The translations under genes and the position numbers were made by a program. From Microbacterium sp. Root166 (GTDB lineage: Bacteria; Actinomycetota; Actinomycetes; Actinomycetales; Microbacteriaceae): DNA of 64,000 nt. Below are positions 1 through 10,895 of this stretch, piece by piece (position 1 is the first letter of the stretch; the number at the start of each line of letters is the position of its first letter). Location of the stretch: NCBI RefSeq assembly GCF_001427145.1, contig NZ_LMGL01000003.1, positions 388,879 to 452,878 on the forward strand, given 5' to 3'. Below the pieces are notes generated by a model. It saw only the letters and a program-made list of their open reading frames with translations. It searched no databases and was not told the origin of the DNA.

Positions 1-28
1 GGGGGGGGGGGGGGGGGGGGGGGGGGGG
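1..28. other. Poly-G homopolymer at window edge
   Basis: The first 28 bases are all G. No other homopolymer of comparable length occurs in the window, and the run begins exactly at the edge. A sequencing or assembly end artefact is the simplest reading. Confidence 0.8.
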
Positions 29-131
29 TCCGCGCACTTCAGCGCCCAGCATCGTCGTGCGTTGGCGGCTGCAGGCCCGGCCACCACAAGAACTCGGGTG
101 AGCTCATGCGCACACCCGGCTAGGTCTACGC

Positions 132-290
132 GTGTGAGCGCGAGTTCACACGGTGTTCCCGGTTCGGCCAGTTCTACCGTGTGAGCGCGAGTTCACATGG
201 TGTTCCGAGGTTCGGCCAAGTCTCCCGTGTGAGCGCGAGTTCACATGGTGTTCCGGGTTCGGCGGGGCTGTGTGAGCGCGAGTTCACATG
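132..290. repeat. Tandem 43-48 bp repeat built on an imperfect palindrome
   Basis: The core GTGTGAGCGCGAGTTCACA starts at 132, 179, 227 and 270, giving periods of 47, 48 and 43 bp. The sequence between cores is also repeated (GGTGTTCC, then GGTTCGGCCA), so this is a tandem repeat of a whole unit with a partial fourth copy. Each core is an imperfect inverted repeat with outer arms GTGTGA and TCACAC. It lies about 190 bp upstream of a regulator gene. An operator array or an extragenic repeat family are both possible. Confidence 0.85.
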
Positions 291-462
291 CGATATTGAT
301 GGACTATCGACCGGCCGGGTGTCATCGATTCCCCGATCGACGCCGCACGATTCGACGCCGCCCATCGACCCCGGCACTCGCACCGGCTTCTCCACCGAAT
401 CGCTCCACCGCGAGCCTGTCCACACCCGAGAACCGCGGTCCTTCGCGCGTCGCGCCGCGACG

Positions 463-468
463 TAGCGT
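463..468 (+). promoter_or_regulatory. Putative -10 (TAGCGT) of the ArsR-type gene
   Basis: TAGCGT lies 8 nt before the ATG at 477. The arrangement is close to, but one base longer than, the 6-7 nt spacing of the other leaderless starts in the window. No convincing -35 is visible. Confidence 0.4.
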
Positions 469-476
469 TCCATCGC

Positions 477-1795
<1,319 letters not shown>

Positions 1796-1815
1796 CCGTC
1801 TGACCGGACAGGGTC

Positions 1816-3654
<1,839 letters not shown>

Positions 3655-3663
3655 GCGGAGGCG

Positions 3664-5283
3664 CTAGACCCAGGTCGGCAGCCAGTTGTGCAGCCGCCAG
3701 AAGTCGTACGGCACGTTCATGGCCGAGATCACCGGGTACCAGAACGCCGCCAGTGCCAGCGCCACCACGAGGAACACGATCACCAGGCGCTGACCGGTGT
3801 GCCGGCGATAGGCATCCGCGTGCCGCGGCCCGGCGATGTCGCGCAGCGCGAACGTCAGCGCGAGCAGCATGAACGGCAGCACGAGCACCGTGTAGAACTG
3901 GAAGATCGTCCGCTCCGGGAAGAACAGCCACGGCACGTAGGTGACCGCGATCCCGGTGAGCACGAACGCGTAGCGCCAGTCGCGCTCGACGATGAAGCGG
4001 TACGCGAGGTAGAGCACGGCGGCGACGCCGGCGTACCAGACGAGCGGGTTGGGGATGCTCGAGACCACCTGCGAGCAGCCGTTCACCGCCGCGCACCCGT
4101 CCACCCCGAGCGCGTCGTGCTGGTAGTACATGTTGGTCGGCCGCAGCAGCAGCGGCCACTGCCACGCGGGACTCGAATAGGCGTGCGGCGAGCTGATCTG
4201 GGACGCCGCGTTGAGCATCGTGGTGTGGTCGATCCACAGGCTCTGCAGCGACAGCGGCACCCATGACCAGAACCCGGTCGCCGGCTCGGCGTCGGCGGCG
4301 TGCCGGTCGTAGCCGCCGTCGGTCACGAGCCAGCCGGTCCACGACGCCAGGTACACCACGAGGGCGACGGGCACGAGGAGCACGAACGTCACTGCGCCCT
4401 GGCGCACGGCATCCGTCGGCCACAACTGCACGCCGGCACGGCGCCGAGCGAGCGCATCGGTCACGACGAGGTAGATGCCGAGCCCCGCGAGGACCCAGGC
4501 TCCCGACCACTTGACGGCGCAGGCGGCGCCCAGGGCCGCGCCCGCGGCGAGGATCCACGGCCGGTTCCACAGCAGGGGTCCCCAGGTCGGCGGCTCGCCG
4601 TCCTCGAAGCGCGCGGCGACGGTCTCGGCGATCCGGGTCATCGTGCGGTCCCGGTCGAGCAGCACGAACAGGAAGCCCATCAGGACGAAGAACGTGAGCG
4701 GAGTGTCGAGCAGGGCCACACGGCTCATCGAGATCGCGAGCCCGTCGACGGCCATGAGCAGTCCGGCGACCGTCGCGAACGTCGTCGATCCGGTGAGTCG
4801 CTTCGCGATCAGCATCAGCAGCAGCACCGCGGCGGTGCCGAGGAGCGCGGTCGTGAGGCGCCAGCCCCAGCCGTTCTCGGGACCGAGGACCATCATGCCC
4901 AGTGCGATGATCCACTTTCCGAGCGGAGGGTGGATCACGAACGCCGGTTCGGTCGTGAAGATCCCGGTCTCACCCGACAGGAAGCGGTCGTTCGCGTCGC
5001 GCGGCCAGGCCGCCTCGTAGCCGAGCTGCGACAGGGTCCAGGCGTCCTTGACGTAGTACGTCTCGTCGAACTGGTTCATCAGGTCGTGCGCCGCGCCGAG
5101 GTTCCACAGCCGCAGCGCCGCCGCGAGCAGCACGACGAGCGTCGGAGCCAGCCAGCGGTAGAGGCGCAGTGCGCGCTCGTCCTGCTCGAGCCGCAGCGTG
5201 AACCGGTCGTACAGGCTCGGACGCGCCCGGGGGAGCAGTGGCGCGGGGGGAGGGTCGGCGTCCAGCCCCGCGGCGTGCGTCAC
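3664..5283 (-). CDS. pmt: Dolichyl-phosphate-mannose--protein mannosyltransferase (GT39)
   Basis: This 539-residue multi-pass membrane enzyme transfers mannose from polyprenyl-phosphate-mannose to Ser/Thr of exported proteins. The first transmembrane segment (about 45-65) is followed by the first extracytoplasmic loop with FDETYYVKDAW, which contains the conserved acidic pair of the GT39 active site. Further landmarks are IHPPLGKWIIALGM, DTPLTFFVLMGFL and about ten more hydrophobic segments. The position, back to back with rsmI across a small regulator gene, matches the actinobacterial order pmt/rsmI (Rv1002c/Rv1003 in M. tuberculosis). The start is GTG, placed by a -10 hexamer 6 nt upstream. 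Confidence 0.9.
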   Translation of the reverse strand: MTHAAGLDADPPPAPLLPRARPSLYDRFTLRLEQDERALRLYRWLAPTLVVLLAAALRLWNLGAAHDLMNQFDETYYVKDAWTLSQLGYEAAWPRDANDRFLSGETGIFTTEPAFVIHPPLGKWIIALGMMVLGPENGWGWRLTTALLGTAAVLLLMLIAKRLTGSTTFATVAGLLMAVDGLAISMSRVALLDTPLTFFVLMGFLFVLLDRDRTMTRIAETVAARFEDGEPPTWGPLLWNRPWILAAGAALGAACAVKWSGAWVLAGLGIYLVVTDALARRRAGVQLWPTDAVRQGAVTFVLLVPVALVVYLASWTGWLVTDGGYDRHAADAEPATGFWSWVPLSLQSLWIDHTTMLNAASQISSPHAYSSPAWQWPLLLRPTNMYYQHDALGVDGCAAVNGCSQVVSSIPNPLVWYAGVAAVLYLAYRFIVERDWRYAFVLTGIAVTYVPWLFFPERTIFQFYTVLVLPFMLLALTFALRDIAGPRHADAYRRHTGQRLVIVFLVVALALAAFWYPVISAMNVPYDFWRLHNWLPTWV

Positions 5284-5289
5284 CCGGCA

Positions 5290-5295
5290 AGTCTA
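5290..5295 (-). promoter_or_regulatory. Leaderless-type -10 (TAGACT) of pmt
   Basis: Read on the minus strand, TAGACT is 6 nt from the GTG start at 5283. It faces away from the TATGAT element of the divergent MarR-type gene. Confidence 0.65.
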
Positions 5296-5330
5296 GGACG
5301 GGCGTTCCTGGAGCTTCGCCGGGGGATCCG

Positions 5331-5336
5331 TATGAT
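5331..5336 (+). promoter_or_regulatory. -10 (TATGAT) of the MarR-type gene
   Basis: TATGAT matches the TATAAT consensus at five positions and lies 7 nt before GTG 5344. It overlaps the alternative ATG at 5332, which therefore should not be the main start. Confidence 0.6.
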
Positions 5337-5343
5337 TCGTCTC

Positions 5344-5859
5344 GTGGCAGACAGCGACAGCGGGTACTGGTACGGCACGGATGCCGACGCCCGGCGCCGC
5401 CGCGCGGTCGAGCTGCTGCAGGCGTTCCGGCTCTACCGCGCGTCCGAGGTGGCGATGCGCCGCCGCACCCGCGACTCCATGGCCATGGGCGAGAACGACC
5501 TGCTCACGCTGCGCTACCTGCTCAAGGCCGAGCGGGAGAGCCGGCTGGTCTCGCCCGCGGAGCTCTCCCGGTACCTCGGGGTCTCTACGGCCTCGACGAC
5601 CGCCATCATCGACCGGCTGCAGAAGTCGAACCACGTGGAGCGGCGCCCGCACCCCACCGATCGCCGCAGCATCGTGGTCGTGCCCACCGTCGAGACCGAC
5701 GACGAGGTCCGGCGCACGCTCGGCGCGATGCACAAGCGCCTGCTCGACGCCGTGATCGACATGACGCCGGATGAGACGCGCATCGTCATCGACTGCCTGG
5801 AACGCATGCAGCACGCCGTCGATGAGGTCGAGCCGTCGCATGCCGAGGCGCAGGGCTGA
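5344..5859 (+). CDS. MarR-family transcriptional regulator
   Basis: From GTG 5344 this is a 171-residue winged-helix protein. The MarR core runs from about residue 45: ENDLLTLRYLL, the recognition helix STASTTAIIDRLQ, then the wing with ERRPHPTDRRSIVVVPT. The signature D-x-R-S in the wing is intact. A GGGGGA sequence precedes the in-frame ATG at 5332, giving four more residues, but the TATGAT hexamer overlapping that ATG favours GTG 5344 as a leaderless start. It sits alone between divergent pmt and rsmI. The ligand and targets are unknown. Confidence 0.85.
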   Translation: MADSDSGYWYGTDADARRRRAVELLQAFRLYRASEVAMRRRTRDSMAMGENDLLTLRYLLKAERESRLVSPAELSRYLGVSTASTTAIIDRLQKSNHVERRPHPTDRRSIVVVPTVETDDEVRRTLGAMHKRLLDAVIDMTPDETRIVIDCLERMQHAVDEVEPSHAEAQG

Positions 5860-5868
5860 CCGCGCGCC

Positions 5869-5874
5869 TAGGCT
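5869..5874 (+). promoter_or_regulatory. Leaderless-type -10 (TAGGCT) of rsmI
   Basis: TAGGCT ends 6 nt before the GTG at 5881. It begins 9 nt after the MarR stop codon. Confidence 0.65.
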
Positions 5875-5880
5875 GAGTGC

Positions 5881-6699
5881 GTGATCATCCTCGCGGCGAC
5901 TCCGATCGGCAATCTCGGAGACGCCTCGCGGCGACTGGTCGAAGCGCTCCAGACCGCCACGGTCGTCGCCGCCGAGGACACCCGCACGACGCAGCGGCTT
6001 CTCGCGGCCCTCGGCATCGAGAACCGGCCGCGGCTGATCGCGCTACACGACCACAACGAGAAGGACCGCGCGCCCGAACTGGTCGAGCTCGCCCGCACCG
6101 CCGACGTCCTGGTGCTGAGCGACGCGGGCATGCCGACGGTGAGCGACCCCGGTTACGGGCTCGTCGCCGCCGCGGCGGCCGCCGGTGTCACCGTGACGGT
6201 GATCCCGGGACCCAGCGCGGTCCTGACCGCGCTCGCCGTGTCGGGGCTGCCGACGGACCGCTTCACGTTCGAGGGCTTCCTGCCGCGCAAGCCGGGGGAG
6301 CGCGCCGGCGCCCTGCGCGCCCTCGCGAACGAGCCCCGCACCATGGTCTTCTTCGACGCCCCGACGCGCGTGAGCGCGACCCTCGCCGATATGGCAGCCG
6401 CCTTCGGCGCCGACCGCCAGGCCGCCGTGTGCCGCGAGCTCACCAAGCTGTACGAGGAGGTCGCGCGCGGCACGCTCGCCGAGCTGATCGACTGGGCCGC
6501 CGACGGCGTGCGCGGCGAGCTCGTCATCGTGGTGGCCGGTGCCGCCCCGCGCGAGGTCGCCTTCCCCGATGCGGTGACGCAGGTGGCCGAGCTCGTGCGG
6601 GCGGGCACACGACTGAAGGATGCCGCGGGCGAGGTGGCCGCGCACACCGGGCACTCCTCGCGCGAGCTCTACCAGGCTGCGCTCGCCGCTCGCGCCTGA
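5881..6699 (+). CDS. rsmI: 16S rRNA (cytidine-1402-2'-O)-methyltransferase RsmI
   Basis: This 272-residue protein is a tetrapyrrole-methylase-fold enzyme that methylates the ribose of C1402 in the 16S rRNA decoding centre using SAM. The family landmarks are all present in order: ATPIGNLGD, AEDTRTTQRLL, LSDAGMPTVSDPGYG, IPGPSAVLTAL and FEGFLPRKPGER. The C-terminal region carries the small accessory domain (LKDAAGEVAAHTGHSSRELYQAAL). Length is normal. The GTG start is only a few bases from the first conserved strand (IILAATPIG), so no upstream extension is likely. It precedes metG, as in other actinobacteria. Confidence 0.95.
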   Translation: MIILAATPIGNLGDASRRLVEALQTATVVAAEDTRTTQRLLAALGIENRPRLIALHDHNEKDRAPELVELARTADVLVLSDAGMPTVSDPGYGLVAAAAAAGVTVTVIPGPSAVLTALAVSGLPTDRFTFEGFLPRKPGERAGALRALANEPRTMVFFDAPTRVSATLADMAAAFGADRQAAVCRELTKLYEEVARGTLAELIDWAADGVRGELVIVVAGAAPREVAFPDAVTQVAELVRAGTRLKDAAGEVAAHTGHSSRELYQAALAARA

Positions 6700-6737
6700 C
6701 CCGCGGTCATACGGTCGGGCGCGGCATCCTGCCCGAC

Positions 6738-6743
6738 TAGAAT
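6738..6743 (+). promoter_or_regulatory. Leaderless-type -10 (TAGAAT) of metG
   Basis: TAGAAT lies 6 nt before the GTG at 6750, in the 50-bp gap after rsmI. It is one of the strongest -10 matches in the window. Confidence 0.7.
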
Positions 6744-6749
6744 CCTCGG

Positions 6750-8324
6750 GTGACTTCCGGCCGATCCTTCTACATCACGACGCCGATCTACTACCCGAGC
6801 GACGTGCCCCACATCGGCCACGGCTACACGACCGTGGCGGTCGACACTCTCGCGCGCTGGCACCGCCAGGCGGGCGACGACACGTGGATGCTCACGGGCA
6901 CCGACGAGCACGGCCAGAAGATGATGCGCGCGGCCGCGGCCAACGGCGCGACGCCCCAGGAATGGGTCGATCGCCTCGTCGGCGACTCGTGGTTCCCGAT
7001 GCTCGAGACGCTCGACATCGCGAACGACGACTTCATCCGCACCACGCAGCCCCGCCATGAGGAGCGCGTCAAGGCGTTCGTGCAGGCGATCTACGACCGC
7101 GGCTACATCTACGCAGGCGAGTTCGAGGCGCTGTACTGCGTGGGCTGCGAGGAGTTCAAGACCGAGTCCGAGATCGTCGACGGCACCGGTCCGTTCGAGG
7201 CTCTCAAGGTCTGCGCGATCCACTCCAAGCCGCTGGAGCTGCTCCAGGAGAAGAACTACTTCTTCAAGCTCAGCGAGTTCCAGGACAAGCTCCTCGAGCT
7301 GTATTCGAACGGGGACTTCATCCGTCCCGAGTCGGCCCGCAACGAGGTCGTCTCGTTCGTGAAGAACGGACTCAAGGACCTCTCGATCTCGCGGTCGACG
7401 TTCGACTGGGGCATCAAGGTGCCGTGGGACGACTCGCACGTCATCTACGTGTGGGTCGACGCGCTGCTGAACTACGCCACGGCGGTCGGCTACGGCTCGG
7501 ACCCCGAGGAGTTCGCGCGCCGGTGGCCCGCGTACCACGTCGTGGGCAAGGACATCCTGCGCTTCCACGCCGTCATCTGGCCGGCGATGCTGATGGCCGC
7601 CGGGGTCGACGTCCCGCAGGGGGTGTTCGCGCACGGCTGGCTGCTCGTCGGCGGCGAGAAGATGTCGAAGTCGAAGCTCACCGGCATCGCGCCGACCGAG
7701 ATCACCGACGTCTTCGGCTCGGACGCCTACCGGTTCTACTTCCTGTCTGCGATCGCGTTCGGCCAGGACGGCTCGTTCTCGTGGGAGGACCTCTCGGCCC
7801 GCTACCAGGCGGAGCTCGCCAACGGGTTCGGCAACCTCGCCTCGCGCACGATCGCGATGATCGAGCGCTACTTCGACGGCGTGGTTCCGTCGGCGGCGGG
7901 GTACACCGACGCCGATCTGCACATCCAGAAGACCGTGGCGGATGCCGCGACCGCCGCCGACGCGGCGATCGAGCGCTTCCGCATCGACGAGGCGATCTCG
8001 TCGATCTGGACCATCGTCGACGCCCTCAACCTCTACATCACCGAGAACGAGCCCTGGGCGCTCGCCAAGGACGAGGCGCAGCGCGAGCGACTGGGCACCG
8101 TGCTCTACACGGCGGCCGAGGGCCTGCGCGCGCTGGCCGTGCTGCTGTCGCCGGTCACGCCGGTCGCGACCGAGAAGCTCTGGGTCGCACTCGGCGCGAC
8201 CGAGTCGCTCGGGCGTCTCGTCGACCAGCCGATCCGCGAGGCGGGGGCGTGGGGCGTGCTGAAGCCGGGCACGTCGGTGGCAGCCCTGTCGCCGCTGTTC
8301 CCGCGCGTCGAGCAGACCGTCTAA
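6750..8324 (+). CDS. metG: Methionyl-tRNA synthetase
   Basis: This 524-residue class I aminoacyl-tRNA synthetase charges tRNA-Met. The nucleotide-binding signature HIGH is at 21-24 (after TTPIYYPSDVP) and KMSKS at 304-308. A zinc-knuckle region with YCVGCEEF and CAIHSKP lies in between. The anticodon-binding alpha-helical domain (WTIVDALNLYITENEPW) closes the protein. It lacks the C-terminal EMAP/tRNA-binding domain found in longer MetRS, as is usual for actinobacterial enzymes. It is followed 12 nt later by tatD, probably in one operon. Confidence 0.97.
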   Translation: MTSGRSFYITTPIYYPSDVPHIGHGYTTVAVDTLARWHRQAGDDTWMLTGTDEHGQKMMRAAAANGATPQEWVDRLVGDSWFPMLETLDIANDDFIRTTQPRHEERVKAFVQAIYDRGYIYAGEFEALYCVGCEEFKTESEIVDGTGPFEALKVCAIHSKPLELLQEKNYFFKLSEFQDKLLELYSNGDFIRPESARNEVVSFVKNGLKDLSISRSTFDWGIKVPWDDSHVIYVWVDALLNYATAVGYGSDPEEFARRWPAYHVVGKDILRFHAVIWPAMLMAAGVDVPQGVFAHGWLLVGGEKMSKSKLTGIAPTEITDVFGSDAYRFYFLSAIAFGQDGSFSWEDLSARYQAELANGFGNLASRTIAMIERYFDGVVPSAAGYTDADLHIQKTVADAATAADAAIERFRIDEAISSIWTIVDALNLYITENEPWALAKDEAQRERLGTVLYTAAEGLRALAVLLSPVTPVATEKLWVALGATESLGRLVDQPIREAGAWGVLKPGTSVAALSPLFPRVEQTV

Positions 8325-8336
8325 GCCCCGATCCCC

Positions 8337-9221
8337 ATGACGGACCCGAGCGGCTACGTGCGCGAGCGGCACAACGACGGCAAGCGCGACGTGCGCTGGC
8401 CCGAGGCTCCTGCGCCCCTTCCGGTGCCGGTGTACGACAACCACGCCCACCTCGAGATCGCCGACGGCGACGAGCCGCTCTCGCTCGAGGCGCAGCTGCA
8501 GCGCGCCGACGAGGTCGGGGTCATCGGCGTCGTGCAGGCCGGCGGCGACATCGACTCGAGCCGCTGGTCGGCGTGGGCCGCGGCATCCCACCCCCGGGTT
8601 CTGGCCGCGGTCGCCATCCACCCCAACGAGGCGCCGGCGTACGAGCAGGCCGGGCGCCTCGACGAGGCGATCGCCGTGATCGACGAGCTGGCCGCGCAGC
8701 CGCGGGTGCGCGCGATCGGCGAGACCGGGCTGGATTTCTTCCGGACCGAGCCCGACGGCTTCGCAGCCCAGGCGCGGTCGTTCGAGGCGCACATCGAGCT
8801 GGCCAAGAAGCACGACGTCGCGATGCAGATCCACGACCGCGACGCGCACGACGCGGTGCTCGAGACCCTCGAGCGCGTCGGGGCGCCCGAGCGCACCGTC
8901 TTCCACTGCTTCTCGGGCGACGCGGCGATGGTCGAGATCGCCGCGGAGCGCGGCTACTACCTGTCGTTCGCGGGCAACGTGACCTTCAAGAACGCGCAGA
9001 ACCTGCGGGATGCCCTGAAGGTCACGCCGCGCGAGCGGATCCTGGTCGAGACGGATGCCCCGTTCCTCACCCCCATCCCGCATCGCGGTCGCCCGAACGC
9101 GCCATACCTGGTGCCGGTGACGGTGCGGTTCATGGCCGTGGAGCTCGAAGTCGAGCTCGACGAGCTGTGCGCACAGCTCGCCGCGAACACGCTCGAGGTC
9201 TACGGGGCCTTCGGGGACTGA
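8337..9221 (+). CDS. tatD: TatD-family metal-dependent deoxyribonuclease
   Basis: This 294-residue TIM-barrel metallohydrolase of the amidohydrolase superfamily belongs to a family of 3'-5' exonucleases implicated in DNA repair and turnover. Metal ligands are visible in DNHAHLE (His36 and His38), the glutamate of AIGETGLDFF, the histidines of QIHDRDAHDA and FHCFSGD, and the aspartate of VETDAPFLTPIPHRG. It has about 30 extra N-terminal residues before the first strand. It follows metG in the same direction, the classical actinobacterial pair. The gene that usually comes next, rpfB, is absent here. Confidence 0.93.
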   Translation: MTDPSGYVRERHNDGKRDVRWPEAPAPLPVPVYDNHAHLEIADGDEPLSLEAQLQRADEVGVIGVVQAGGDIDSSRWSAWAAASHPRVLAAVAIHPNEAPAYEQAGRLDEAIAVIDELAAQPRVRAIGETGLDFFRTEPDGFAAQARSFEAHIELAKKHDVAMQIHDRDAHDAVLETLERVGAPERTVFHCFSGDAAMVEIAAERGYYLSFAGNVTFKNAQNLRDALKVTPRERILVETDAPFLTPIPHRGRPNAPYLVPVTVRFMAVELEVELDELCAQLAANTLEVYGAFGD

Positions 9222-9228
9222 GGTGCTC

Positions 9229-9249
9229 GACGGGCGGTCCTCGCCCGTC
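9229..9249. terminator. Inverted repeat between tatD and the convergent small gene
   Basis: GACGGGCG (9229-9236) and CGCCCGTC (9242-9249) form a perfect 8-bp stem with a 5-nt loop. The right arm overlaps the stop codon of the minus-strand small gene. No U-tract follows, as is common in high-GC actinobacteria. Confidence 0.6.
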
Positions 9250-9421
9250 AGCCGCCGAGGCGGATCCCGATCCCTGCCGGGATCGACAGGAGGAACGCGC
9301 TCACCCCGTTCCAGAAGGCGTGGCGCCGCGCCCGACGCTCCCGGCGGTGCTGCTCCCGCGCCTCCACGATCCGATCGGCGTACTCGCCCACGTCGTCGGC
9401 GTTCATGCGGCTGTACATCAT
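9248..9421 (-). CDS. Small membrane protein, 57 residues, unknown
   Basis: I do not recognise this protein. It reads MMYSRMNADDVGEYADRI at the start, has a strongly basic middle (REQHRRERRARRH) and a C-terminal hydrophobic stretch of about 20 residues (AFWNGVSAFLLSIPAGIG) that could span the membrane once. A purine-rich Shine-Dalgarno run (GAGGTGAGGGAC on the minus strand) directly precedes the first of two adjacent ATG codons, a strong sign that the gene is real. It is convergent with tatD and divergent from the sigma-factor gene. Confidence 0.65.
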   Translation of the reverse strand: MMYSRMNADDVGEYADRIVEAREQHRRERRARRHAFWNGVSAFLLSIPAGIGIRLGG

Positions 9422-9542
9422 GTCCCTCACCTCTCCTCGCTGGCCGATCCGGTGACCCGCCCTCCCCAATGCCACGAATGACGGCGCGGGATTTCGACAG
9501 CGGTGGTGGGCACGGGGCACTTGAATCTTTCGTCCGTCCCGG

Positions 9543-9569
9543 TGTCGAATCGGACGAGTCCCGTTCGTT
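9543..9569 (+). promoter_or_regulatory. Candidate ECF42-dependent autoregulatory promoter
   Basis: TGTCGA (9543-9548) is followed after 17 nt by CGTT (9566-9569), about 46 nt before the GTG of the sigma-factor gene. From memory, ECF42 promoters in Streptomyces venezuelae have TGTCGA at -35 and CGA/TC at -10. The -35 element matches exactly and the -10 only in part. Self-activation of an ECF sigma gene would be ordinary. Confidence 0.45.
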
Positions 9570-9614
9570 GATCTGATGAGGGTCGTCGCCAGGCGACCAC
9601 GAGGAGGCCGAGCC

Positions 9615-10895
9615 GTGCGCACAGACGTCGCCGCAACGGTCGCGCGCACCCACCGAGAGGAGTGGGCCCGCGTCGTCGCCGGGCTCACCCGGCGCTTCGC
9701 CGACCTCGACATCGCCGAGGAGGCCGCGGCCGAGGCTTTCGCCGTGGCGATCGAGCGGTGGCCGGACGACGGCATCCCGCCCAACCCCGGAGGCTGGATC
9801 ACGATGACCGCCCACCGCAAGGCGATCGACCGGCTCCGGCGCGAAGCGCGCCGTGACGGGCTGTACCGGGAGGCGCTCATGCTCGCAGAGGATGCACCCG
9901 TCGCCGACGAGGTGGGCGCTGTCGGCGACGACCGGCTCCGCCTGATGTTCGTGTGCTGTCACCCGGTGCTGTCGATGGAGGCGCGGGTCGCGCTCACGCT
10001 GCGGATCGTCGGCGGACTGACCGTCACCGAGATCGCGCACGCGTTCCTCGTGCAGGAGACGACCATGGGCGCGCGCCTGACGCGTGCCAAGGCGAAGATC
10101 AAGGCCGCAGGGCTTGGCTTTCGCGTGCCCGAGCAGGGCGACCTGCCCGGCCGCACCGACGGAGTGCTCGCCGTGCTGTATCTGATCTTCAACGAGGGAT
10201 ACCTCGCCTCCGGCCAGGACTCGGATCCCCTCCGCCCCGACCTCACCGGGGAGGCGATACGGCTGACGCGACTCGTTCGCGACCTGCTCCCGGCGGGGTC
10301 CGGGGAGCGTGCCGAGGCCACGGGTCTACTGGCGCTCATGCTCCTGACGGAGGCGCGTGCGGGAGCGCGCGTCTCGGTCGACGGCGAGCTCGTGCGCCTC
10401 GACGAGCAGGACCGCGGAGCATGGGATCGCACGCTCATCGATGAGGGCCTCGCCCTGGTGCGCGAACGGATCGACGCGGTCGCGCGCGGCGACGGGGAGA
10501 TGGACAGGTATCAGCTGCTTTCGGCGATCAACGCGGTGCACGCATCGGCAGCGCACGCGAGCGACACCGACTGGTCGCGGATCGTGTCGCTCTACGGTGA
10601 GCTCGAGCGGGTGGACCCGAACCCCATCGTCACGCTCAACAGGGCGATCGCCGTCTCGGAGTTCGATTCGCCCGAGGTCGGCCTGGCCATGGTCGATCGA
10701 CTCGCCCAACCGCTCGGGAGCCATCACGCATTCCACACCACTCGGGCCGAACTGCTCCGACGCGTCGGCCGCCCCGAGGATGCGCGCACCGCGTACGACC
10801 GGGCGATCGACTTGGCGGGCAACTCCGCCGAAGTCGCCCACCTCATCCGCCGCCGCGACGAGCTCGCGGCATCCACCAAGGGAGAATCCGAATGA
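9615..10895 (+). CDS. ECF sigma factor, ECF42 type with C-terminal extension
   Basis: From GTG 9615 this is a 426-residue sigma factor. Region 2 (about 15-80) includes ADLDIAEEAAAEAF and WITMTAHRKAIDRLRR. Region 4 (about 115-165) contains the helix-turn-helix GLTVTEIAHAFLVQETTMGARL. A long C-terminal extension of about 250 residues begins with VLYLIFNEGYLASG; the NEGY element is the hallmark I know for ECF42 proteins, whose extension is TPR-like and stands in for a separate anti-sigma factor. GAGGAGG at 9601-9607, 7 nt upstream, fixes the GTG start over an in-frame ATG at 9576. The gene overlaps its DGPF partner by 4 nt. Confidence 0.88.
   Translation: MRTDVAATVARTHREEWARVVAGLTRRFADLDIAEEAAAEAFAVAIERWPDDGIPPNPGGWITMTAHRKAIDRLRREARRDGLYREALMLAEDAPVADEVGAVGDDRLRLMFVCCHPVLSMEARVALTLRIVGGLTVTEIAHAFLVQETTMGARLTRAKAKIKAAGLGFRVPEQGDLPGRTDGVLAVLYLIFNEGYLASGQDSDPLRPDLTGEAIRLTRLVRDLLPAGSGERAEATGLLALMLLTEARAGARVSVDGELVRLDEQDRGAWDRTLIDEGLALVRERIDAVARGDGEMDRYQLLSAINAVHASAAHASDTDWSRIVSLYGELERVDPNPIVTLNRAIAVSEFDSPEVGLAMVDRLAQPLGSHHAFHTTRAELLRRVGRPEDARTAYDRAIDLAGNSAEVAHLIRRRDELAASTKGESE

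Larger units (their letters stand above)
29..476. other. Non-coding region with tandem repeats upstream of an ArsR gene
   Basis: I see no credible gene here. Overlapping frames are open on both strands but have no family resemblance and no start signal. The region carries the tandem repeat at 132-290 and, at its right end, a -10-like TAGCGT (463-468) leading into the ArsR-type gene at 477. Confidence 0.6.

Noticed and set aside
132..290. CRP/GlxR-type binding sites in the TGTGA...TCACA cores
   Set aside because: The CRP-family consensus has a 6-bp spacer (TGTGA-N6-TCACA); here the spacer is 8 bp in every copy.
132..290. A small CRISPR array
   Set aside because: The sequences between the cores are themselves repeats of one another, so there are no unique spacers; no cas genes are nearby.
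4300..5331. A long plus-strand frame that continues into the MarR gene
   Set aside because: It is antisense to pmt and has no recognisable domain; only the part from 5344 onward matches a family.
6669..10040. A 1123-residue open frame on the minus strand
   Set aside because: It is antisense to rsmI, metG, tatD and the sigma gene, has the Arg/His/Asp-rich composition of GC-driven shadow frames, and shows no domain.
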